In this document: positions 13,257-18,746 of the stretch, piece by piece | Layout of the letters: every line of letters begins with the position of its first letter | How positions within the stretch are numbered: position 1 is the first letter of the stretch | DNA from: JAHFOW01 sp964370795 | Lineage (GTDB): Bacteria > Planctomycetota > Brocadiia > Brocadiales > Brocadiaceae | Length of the DNA: 18,746 bases | Reading direction: 5' to 3' | Assembly: GCA_964370795.1 (NCBI GenBank) | Contig: CAYJME010000047.1 | Coordinates: forward strand, 1 to 18,746 | Position numbers and translations under genes: made by a program | The notes under the pieces: model-generated | What the model was told of the DNA's origin: nothing | What the model saw: the letters and a program-made list of their open reading frames with translations, nothing else | The model's database searches: none

Positions 13257-14369
13257 TTATCGGTTGGTTTTATCAGTCACAGCCGGAGAATGCTCCCAAC
13301 TCTCCATATTTCCCTGATGCAGGTTGTTTTTATGTCTTTGAAGGCGGAGTTGACCGCAGGCAGCGTGAATGTCTTCTCCCTTTTTCTTTCGGCAGGTAAC
13401 AATAAGGCCGTCTCTTTCTAAGGTATTACAGAACATATCGATTGTTTCCTCAGAGGGTGTCTTCCAGTTAAATTCTTTTACAGGATTTACGGGAAGGATG
13501 TTGATGTTGCACTGAATGCCCTTGAGTAGCCGGGCCAATGTCTCGGCGTCGCGTTTCGATGCATTAACGCCGTCAATCAGAACATACTCGAAGCTGATAT
13601 CCCGGTGGGTAACCTTAAAGTACTCCTGAGCCGCAGCAATGACATTCCCGATACCGGTTTTTCTGTTCGATGGCACTATCTTTGTGCGGGTAATATCATC
13701 AGGCGCATGGAGGGATATTGCGAGGTTTACCTGGAGTCCCTCCTGCGCCAACCGGCGAATACCGTCGATAATGCCAACGGTTGAAATGGTGATATTTCGT
13801 ATTCCAATTCCCAAACCCCATGCTGCATTTAAAATCCTGACAGCCTTAACGACATTATCATAATTTGCAAGTGGTTCGCCAATACCCATGAAAACAATAT
13901 TGGTAAGACGCTCATTTGTCGGCAGATGATTCCTGACATGGAGTACCTGTTCGACAATCTCACCCGTCGTAAGGTTTCTCTGTAAACCCGGGAGACCGCT
14001 TGCGCAGAACCGGCAGTCCATTGCGCAGCCTACCTGTGCCGAGACACACACCGTAATCCTTTTTCCTTCGCGCAGTAAGACAGATTCAATGACGTTCTTA
14101 TCGAATAGATGAATGAGAAATTTTTCTGTTCCATCAGCAGTTTCTGTAATGGAGTCGACGTGGGTCTGAAAGACGTGGTATTTTTCTGTAAATCGTCTGC
14201 GAAAATCTTTCGATAGATTGGACATCTGGTCAAACGATGTTGCCCGTTTCTCATAAATCCAGGAAAGCATCTGTTTTGCCCTGTAGGCCAGCTCGCCCAT
14301 TGACACGCAGAGGGCTTCTAACTCAGTCAAGGTCATATTGGTAATAGATAAAGTCTCTATTTTTTGCAT
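13257..14369 (-). CDS. rlmN: Dual-specificity RNA methyltransferase RlmN
   Basis: 370 residues from the ATG at 14369 (a TTG two codons earlier is possible). This radical-SAM enzyme methylates C2 of A2503 in 23S rRNA and A37 in some tRNAs. The cluster-binding motif C115-x3-C119-x2-C122 (GCAMDCRFCASG) is present, as are FMGIGEPLANYDNV, the GGxx-type SAM region ISTVGI, and both mechanistic cysteines: the resolving/methyl-carrying C338 in HAACGQL, and the partner Cys within the C-x3-C-x2-C motif. Length is normal for the family. No strong ribosome site is visible. The C-terminal 25 residues after GQL are an ordinary variable tail. This is backbone, not cassette cargo. Confidence 0.93.
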   Translation of the reverse strand: MQKIETLSITNMTLTELEALCVSMGELAYRAKQMLSWIYEKRATSFDQMSNLSKDFRRRFTEKYHVFQTHVDSITETADGTEKFLIHLFDKNVIESVLLREGKRITVCVSAQVGCAMDCRFCASGLPGLQRNLTTGEIVEQVLHVRNHLPTNERLTNIVFMGIGEPLANYDNVVKAVRILNAAWGLGIGIRNITISTVGIIDGIRRLAQEGLQVNLAISLHAPDDITRTKIVPSNRKTGIGNVIAAAQEYFKVTHRDISFEYVLIDGVNASKRDAETLARLLKGIQCNINILPVNPVKEFNWKTPSEETIDMFCNTLERDGLIVTCRKKKGEDIHAACGQLRLQRHKNNLHQGNMESWEHSPAVTDKTNR

Positions 14370-14413
14370 AATCAAAACACACTGTTTAAGTTTGTCGTAT
14401 TTTCCTTTGCGCT

Positions 14414-14468
14414 CTTTGCGCCTCTGCGTGAACNNNNNNNNNNCGATTACCTGTCGAAAATCCAGAAG
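14414..14468. repeat. Intergenic repeat interrupted by an N gap
   Basis: CTTTGCGCCTCTGCGTGAAC (14414-14433) is followed by ten N and then CGATTACCTG and AAAATCCA. The uninterrupted version stands at 15666-15706. The gap at 14434-14443 thus falls inside a repeated sequence. Confidence 0.7.
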
Positions 14469-14470
14469 TT

Positions 14471-14625
14471 GTTGGGTTTCGCTTTACTCAACCCAATTTA
14501 CCCGCCTATGAGACCTTATCGCATGGCACAACTACGCCGCAACCAAATCCCCCTTAAAAAGGGAATTGGGATTGGGCATTGGGGATTAGGTTTTAAAATC
14601 TCTTTCCCAAGTCCTAATCCCCAAT
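14471..14625. repeat. Palindromic intergenic repeats upstream of rlmN
   Basis: TTGGGTT (14472-14478) pairs with AACCCAA (14490-14496), related to the hairpin at 241-273. ATTGGGGATTAGG (14578-14590) pairs perfectly with CCTAATCCCCAAT (14613-14625). The stretch 14376-14801 contains no gene that I can support, only these hairpins and the gap. Confidence 0.55.
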
Positions 14626-14801
14626 TCCCACTTAATAAGAGGAAATTTCAGATGTGAATTGGGGAATTCGGAATGCGGATTGAAATCCGAAATAACACAC
14701 CCTCCGATCTCCCTTTCCCCCCTGCATCTTTTTGGTGGCTTTGTGACCTGCCTGTGTGTGTTTGCATACAGACAGGGGAGGAAACAGATAGATTTTGCCT
14801 T

Positions 14802-15101
14802 TTAATTTATATTTTCCCTTTTCTTGAGCAGCCTTAACGTTTCTTCGTAGATATTCTCTCGCGGCCCTATTGCAATAATTTCAATGAGCTTCTCATCACA
14901 AATCCTGTATATTATTCTAAACCGGCTAACGCGAAAACTCCTCAAACCAAAAAGTTCATCTTTTAGTGCTTTTCCTGAATATGGATCGGAAAGTATCGTT
15001 TGCAGGGAAGCCTTGATTTTCTTCTTAAGATGCGGATGCATATTCCGCACAAGCCCTACTACACTATCGGGGACTTTAAGTTTTTTTATGGGTTGGCTCA
15101 T
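14802..15101 (-). CDS. RelE-family toxin
   Basis: 99 residues. VVGLVRNMHPHLKKKIKASL is the N-terminal helical hairpin, KDELFGLRSFRVSRFRIIYR is the diagnostic RelE strand pair with basic catalytic-site residues, and IIAIGPRENIYEETLRLL is the final strand and helix. RelE toxins cut mRNA at the ribosomal A site. The ATG at 15101 lies 12 bp after the stop of the Phd-type antitoxin on the same strand, so the two form one operon with the antitoxin first. All expected segments are present and the pair appears intact. Confidence 0.85.
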   Translation of the reverse strand: MSQPIKKLKVPDSVVGLVRNMHPHLKKKIKASLQTILSDPYSGKALKDELFGLRSFRVSRFRIIYRICDEKLIEIIAIGPRENIYEETLRLLKKRENIN

Positions 15102-15113
15102 TTCCAGGATACA

Positions 15114-15374
15114 TCACTCCAGAAGTTCCTCAAGTGTGTACAGTTTTGCCTTATTGCTTTTTATTTCCTTGAGCCCTTTTTTAATTTCCTGCATTAATGG
15201 CAAGTCTGAGCGGATCGCGATAGTTTCCTTCCAGCTTTCAAATTCATCCGGACTCACCAACACGGCTGCTGGCGAACCATTTTTAGTAATTATAATTTCT
15301 TCATCTGTGGTATGTATCTTTTCTACAAGACTGCTCAGCTTCATCTTTGCTTCTGACAGTGACAACGTTATCAT
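15114..15374 (-). CDS. Phd/YefM-family antitoxin
   Basis: 86 residues. MITLSLSEAKMKLSSLVEKI followed by TDEEIIITKNGSPAAVLVSP and DEFESW is the standard Phd/YefM DNA-binding fold; the C-terminal helix (LMQEIKKGLKEIK, then LYTLEELLE) is the toxin-binding tail. It should neutralise the RelE toxin downstream and repress its own promoter. The ATG at 15374 has GGAGGG 8 bases upstream. The promoter should lie in 15375-15480, an AT-rich stretch with no obvious operator repeat picked out. Confidence 0.87.
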   Translation of the reverse strand: MITLSLSEAKMKLSSLVEKIHTTDEEIIITKNGSPAAVLVSPDEFESWKETIAIRSDLPLMQEIKKGLKEIKSNKAKLYTLEELLE

Positions 15375-15600
15375 TACAATAGCCCTCCATTATAGTTGAC
15401 TAGAATTTCAGTCATATTAGTATGCGTGTCTGGAAATGTCAAGTACTTTTATATGGTGTTCCCTTTTTCCACCTTATTTCTCAAGCATGGTCATTATAAG
15501 AGGGTGTTTGTGCAAAGAGTAAGTTTTAAGTGTCATTGCGTGCAAAGCAATCTTTTTCTTAATAAATTTTAGAAAATCAGGAGAGTGCTTTGGTTAGACA

Positions 15601-15610
15601 NNNNNNNNNN
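15601..15610. other. Assembly gap (10 N) in a gene-free stretch
   Basis: A run of ten N within 15375-15725, where I see no gene, only the repeat at 15666-15706. Confidence 0.95.
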
Positions 15611-15665
15611 ACTGCGGCTTTGTTAGCGTTCGCTATGACAATAAATCTGTATTTTCTTTCGCGCC

Positions 15666-15706
15666 CTTTGCGCCTCTGCGTGAACGATTACCTGCCAAAA
15701 ATCCAA
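15666..15706. repeat. Intergenic repeat, uninterrupted copy
   Basis: CTTTGCGCCTCTGCGTGAAC, GATTACCTG and AAAATCCA match the two halves of 14414-14468. It sits 20 bp beyond the end of the truncated ATPase gene. Confidence 0.7.
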
Positions 15707-15725
15707 TGAAGAAATATCGCCGTCG

Positions 15726-16313
15726 TCACGCGCCTTGAATCAAGGGTGAATTAGACAGTCTTTTCCAGGGAACAATCGTGACGGCGCCGCTGGCCAGTTC
15801 ACGGTCTCCGCCATACACAAGCCAGGCCGGTCGATCATTTGTTCCCGACAATGCGGCCCACTTTGTCAGGCCGTTCATAAAATCCGATGCGATCGTCTGT
15901 CCTGATTTGATCTCAACCGGCCTCAGTTCATCCCCTTCTTCAAGAAGCAAATCAATCTCCAGTCCCTTGCTGTCGCGCCAGAAGAAGAGGTTGGGCTGCA
16001 TTCCCTTATTGAAACGCGCCTTCAGGAATTCCGTTACCACCAGCGTCTCAAACAGGGCTCCACGCTGGGCGTGGAAGGAAATCTGCGCCGGCTCCCGGAT
16101 TCCAAGCACCCATGCCGCCAGGCCAGTGTCGCAAAAATACAGCCTGGGCGTCTTGATGAGGCGTTTGTTGAAGTTGCGGTGGTGGGGACGGAGCAGGTAG
16201 ATGATGTAGCTCGCCTCCAGCACCGATATCCAGGAGGCTGCCGTGTTATGGGTGATGCCGCAGTCCGGGGCAATGGCCGAAAGGTTAAGCAACTGGCCAG
16301 CAGACGATAGGAA
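15726..16313 (-). pseudogene. 5'-truncated DUF4143 ATPase (C-terminal half)
   Basis: The frame reads AGQLLNLSAIAPDCGITHNT, then AASWISVLEASYIIYLLRPH, then KTPRLYFCDTGLAAWVLGI, then FFWRDSKGLEIDLLLEEGDE and PVEIKSGQTI. This is the C-terminal DUF4143 half of the large AAA-type ATPase family often found near mobile DNA, including the D...E...EIK nuclease-like motif. The N-terminal ATPase half of about 200 residues with Walker A/B is missing: upstream of about 16313 the frame continues briefly as unrelated sequence with no usable start. The intact frame beyond that and the GC-richer composition suggest recent truncation. Confidence 0.82.
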
Positions 16314-16493
16314 ATTGGTATTTTCACTTTGAGGTAAAATTAAACAAAAAGGAAGAAGATTACAAGTTTTTTAATTTATTCGGCAAAATTAAAAAACGGA
16401 AACTTCAATAACTATTTTAGGCTTCAACGCATCTTTTGAAAATCGTGGTAATTCATCAAAAATCAAACTTCAGGTGGTCAAATAGTTACAAAA

Positions 16494-16844
16494 TCAGAAA
16501 TCTCCATTAATTTTCAACAACAATTTCCTAAACCCTTCTTCAATATCAGACAGCTTCAGATCGGTTGTAAATGGTTGCCGTGGTATGGCTATTATATCGA
16601 CATGTACGGTAAGCAGATGTTTATTCAACCGGTATACCTCCCTAAGCAACCGCTTGGCGCGATTGCGTCGCACGGCGTTACCCACCTTTTTACTCACCAC
16701 AAGCCCTATACGGGAATGCGGAAAGTCGTTTCGTGTCACATAAAGAACGACAAACTCATTTTTGATTACTTTTCCCTCATTAAAAACCCTTTCAAATTCT
16801 TTCTTTTTGGTCAAATGTTCGGATTTTGTAAAATGATAATTCAT
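16494..16844 (-). CDS. rnpA: Ribonuclease P protein component
   Basis: 116 residues, normal length. The protein subunit of RNase P, which with the RnpB RNA removes 5' leaders of pre-tRNAs. KKVGNAVRRNRAKRLLRE (52-69) is the RNR signature; FTKSEHLTKKKEFERVFNEG is the expected N-terminus and LTVHVDIIAIPR the following strand. The ATG at 16844 lies 12 bp after the chrA stop, with no strong ribosome site, so it seems to be co-transcribed with chrA. The usual upstream neighbour rpmH (ribosomal protein L34) is absent here, as is yidD/yidC downstream, where only the truncated ATPase is found. 16345-16493 is AT-rich with nothing else visible. Confidence 0.92.
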   Translation of the reverse strand: MNYHFTKSEHLTKKKEFERVFNEGKVIKNEFVVLYVTRNDFPHSRIGLVVSKKVGNAVRRNRAKRLLREVYRLNKHLLTVHVDIIAIPRQPFTTDLKLSDIEEGFRKLLLKINGDF

Positions 16845-16856
16845 GATTTTTGTTTG

Positions 16857-18053
16857 TTATAGCCTGATTAAGGTTAATAGGTAACCTGCAATCGAACTTC
16901 CAATCACGATCCATAGAGTATTCACTTTTTTGAATATAAATGTAACCGCAACACTCATGAGTGCGATTAGCCATGTCTGCCAGTTAATAAGGGTGGCGCG
17001 GGCAAGTTGGATTACCGCAGCGGCCATTATTGCCACCGCTCCTACATTGACCGAATCGAGAAAGCAGGATACCCACTTTGAAGTCCTCATCTTCGGGATG
17101 AATGGATTCAACATAGCTACGAAGAAAAATGAAGGCAAAAACATACCAACAGTTGCAAGTATGGCGCCCTTTATTCCAATAATCTGATAGCCGACAAAAG
17201 TTACTGCACTTGAAACCGGTCCAGGTGTAAATTGTCCGACAGCAATGGCATCGACAAGTTGCTGTTGCGTAAGCCACCCTAATCGATCGATGAGTTCATC
17301 TTGAAGATAAGCAATTAACACGTAACCACTGCCAAAAAGCACAGATCCAATTTTCAGAAATACCAGAAAGAGTTTAATCAGTGATACATTGCCAGCGATT
17401 TGCGCTGTAGAAATGGCGATGGCTGCAATCGCAGCCTTTGGATATCCTGGTTTTGCCGATAGAAGAAACGAGGGGAAAAAAGATGCTTTCGCATGGTCTC
17501 TCTTTTGGCTGAATGAAAGCCAGAACATTCCAAGGAGTCCGCCTGTAAGGAGAACAAGTACCTCACTCATACCAGCGAGAGAAGCAATCATTACTGCCGC
17601 ACCGATTATTCCCAACTGCCAGTTCTTCAAGGCCTTCTTGCCAAACTTGTAAACTGCATTAATGATAATAGCAAGGACAGCCGGTCTGATGCCGTACCAA
17701 ATTGGCTTGATATCCGGGATAGAACCGTATTGCAGGTAGAACCAGGCTATCGCTCCTGTTATTAGCGTTGCCGGGATGATAAAACCAAGACCTGCAACAA
17801 TCATACCCGGCCATCCTGCCCTGTGGTATCCGCAATGCATCGCCATCTCAGTTGAATTAGGACCCGGTATCAGGTTGGTTGCGCCTATGAGGTCCAGAAA
17901 GTGTTCTCTTGACATCCATTTCTTTTTACTAACAACCTCATGCTCCATCATGGCTATATGTGCGGCTGGCCCGCCAAATCCAATTATGCCGAGTTTAAAA
18001 AAAACGCCGGCAAGTTCCTTCAAGTGTGTTAATAAATTTATTTTCCCCTTCAC
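16857..18053 (-). CDS. chrA: Chromate transporter ChrA (two CHR domains)
   Basis: 398 residues, the length of a full two-domain ChrA. The first CHR domain has FFKLGIIGFGGPAAHIAMME and GATNLIPGPNSTEMAMHCGY; the second has FLKIGSVLFGSGYVLIAYLQ and VGQFTPGPVSSAVTFVGYQI. About ten to twelve hydrophobic stretches indicate an inner-membrane protein. ChrA exports chromate, probably by proton antiport; in this family other oxyanions cannot be excluded. The GTG start at 18053 has AGGGG about 7 bases upstream. It sits 52 bp after the ferredoxin stop and 12 bp before rnpA, in one run of genes on the minus strand. Confidence 0.92.
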   Translation of the reverse strand: MKGKINLLTHLKELAGVFFKLGIIGFGGPAAHIAMMEHEVVSKKKWMSREHFLDLIGATNLIPGPNSTEMAMHCGYHRAGWPGMIVAGLGFIIPATLITGAIAWFYLQYGSIPDIKPIWYGIRPAVLAIIINAVYKFGKKALKNWQLGIIGAAVMIASLAGMSEVLVLLTGGLLGMFWLSFSQKRDHAKASFFPSFLLSAKPGYPKAAIAAIAISTAQIAGNVSLIKLFLVFLKIGSVLFGSGYVLIAYLQDELIDRLGWLTQQQLVDAIAVGQFTPGPVSSAVTFVGYQIIGIKGAILATVGMFLPSFFFVAMLNPFIPKMRTSKWVSCFLDSVNVGAVAIMAAAVIQLARATLINWQTWLIALMSVAVTFIFKKVNTLWIVIGSSIAGYLLTLIRL

Positions 18054-18105
18054 GCTAAGACCCCTGGTTTTTATCTGTTATACTTTTTTTGATACCCAAA
18101 TATTT

Positions 18106-18381
18106 CTAATCACTTTGTAGCTCCAATGCTGTTACGGGACATTCATTTACACAGTTTGCACAGCCATTACACCGTTGTGGATAAGCTAAATAGGGGAACG
18201 TCATCATCTGCTCAGGTAATTTTTCAGCATTGTTTTTTGTATTGAGGTAAAGAGTTGTTAGGTTTTTACCTTCTACACTTTTCGAGAAGTTAGTTCCCAT
18301 CGCAATTGTATACGGAATACAAACATCCATACAAATTCCGCAGGAAGTACAATTCTTTGCATTCAATTTAAGTCTGAACAT
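18106..18381 (-). CDS. 2[4Fe-4S] ferredoxin-type protein
   Basis: 91 residues from the ATG at 18381, chosen because TGAGGA lies just before it; the frame also extends 4 codons to a TTG. Two cluster motifs: C11-TSC14-GIC17-MDVC21-IP and C71-NGC74-ANC77-VNEC81-P, both complete C-x2-C-x2-C-x3-C. The 50-residue spacer between them is longer than in minimal bacterial ferredoxins. No export signal, so it is cytoplasmic, an electron carrier whose partner is not shown. Its ribosome site overlaps the stop codon of the upstream outer-membrane gene (8-bp gap), so the two are likely translationally linked. Confidence 0.88.
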   Translation of the reverse strand: MFRLKLNAKNCTSCGICMDVCIPYTIAMGTNFSKSVEGKNLTTLYLNTKNNAEKLPEQMMTFPYLAYPQRCNGCANCVNECPVTALELQSD

Positions 18382-18389
18382 TTTTTTCC

Positions 18390-18746
18390 TCAAAAATCCT
18401 TTAATACACTAAACCATATTCTGTTATCAAATTCATCCCGTCCAGTTATGGGAAATTCTACTCCCGGCATAAGCCAGAAGTCATGACCGAGATTCCACCT
18501 GGCACCTGGAAGAATGCTTACTACCGTAGTATCACCGTTCGATCCCATATCTGAACTTCCGTTGAATTCAACAAAAAAGGTGAGATTTCCAAAGAATGGC
18601 GTATCCTTTGGTGTAACAGTCCTGGTCAAGGCGGCACCATAGTCTATTGTAATATCCGGATCATCATCGGATTTACCCCCGGCTGGAATATCAAGCCCAA
18701 AAAAGCTGTGGAGGGCAAAATGTCCACCAAGCTCTCTCCACATACC
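18390..18746 (-). CDS. Outer-membrane beta-barrel protein, partial (3' part)
   Basis: 118 codons are seen; the frame is open to the window edge, so the N-terminus lies outside. The pattern of alternating hydrophobic residues and short turns (GGHFALHSFFGLDIPAG, then DYGAALTRT, FFGNLTFFVEFNG, VVSILPGARWNLG, FWLMPGVEFPITG) and a terminal Phe (WFSVLKDF) fit an outer-membrane beta-barrel ending in the standard sorting signal. It resembles the 'transporter' proteins of the MetA phenol-degradation family (PF13557-like). Being ahead of the ferredoxin and chrA on the same strand, it may belong to the same metal/oxyanion related operon. Confidence 0.7.
   Translation of the reverse strand, partial: GMWRELGGHFALHSFFGLDIPAGGKSDDDPDITIDYGAALTRTVTPKDTPFFGNLTFFVEFNGSSDMGSNGDTTVVSILPGARWNLGHDFWLMPGVEFPITGRDEFDNRIWFSVLKDF

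Overview
The window is a draft-quality bacterial scaffold with three 10-N gaps (9003-9012, 14434-14443, 15601-15610). Its backbone is AT-rich to neutral and full of small hairpin repeats and toxin-antitoxin (TA) debris. Nothing in it fixes the taxonomy. The gene style (a JAMM-DinG fusion helicase, an NDUFA9-like epimerase, a ferredoxin/ChrA operon, heavy repeat load) would fit a Planctomycete such as an anammox Brocadiales member, but that is a guess.

Left flank (1-4219): intergenic hairpin repeats, a dead RlaP-type nucleotidyltransferase, and two minus-strand housekeeping genes, an atypical SDR epimerase and a DinG/XPD helicase carrying an N-terminal JAMM metalloprotease-like domain.

Centre (4186-13204): this is the interesting part. 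It reads as three tandem copies of an integron-like cassette bay with no integrase visible. Each bay begins with a copy of the same roughly 250-660 bp leader ('R1'), carrying one or two dyads built on ACAG-N-CTGT. Each leader ends exactly at a core site GTTGGGC (ATTGGGC in bay 2). Different + strand gene cassettes follow, then attC-like sites (GCCCAAC/GTTRRRY ends, long imperfect stems with unpaired bases), then a copy of the same decayed TA chimera. Bay 1 holds two complete cassettes: a zinc-ribbon protein with a HEPN-like RNase motif, and a TIR-domain protein. Both look like abortive-infection type defence genes. The cassette ends match as they should: GCCCAAC pairs with the upstream GTTGGGC, and GCATAAC pairs with the preceding GTTATGC. 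Bay 2 holds an intact RlaP-type nucleotidyltransferase and a broken attC. Bay 3 holds an unknown protein, a coupled pair of small conserved proteins, and a very good attC. A HigBA-like TA pair, an addiction-module antitoxin with a ParE pseudogene, and duplicated scraps of dinG and parE lie between bays. These scraps point to segmental duplication outward from the dinG upstream region.

Right flank (13257-18746): all minus strand. rlmN (23S rRNA/tRNA m2A methyltransferase), a Phd/RelE TA pair, a 5'-truncated DUF4143 ATPase, then a compact run read right to left: outer-membrane beta-barrel (cut by the window edge), 2[4Fe-4S] ferredoxin, chrA and rnpA. No rpmH lies next to rnpA.

No tRNA, rRNA, CRISPR array, transposase or integrase gene was seen.
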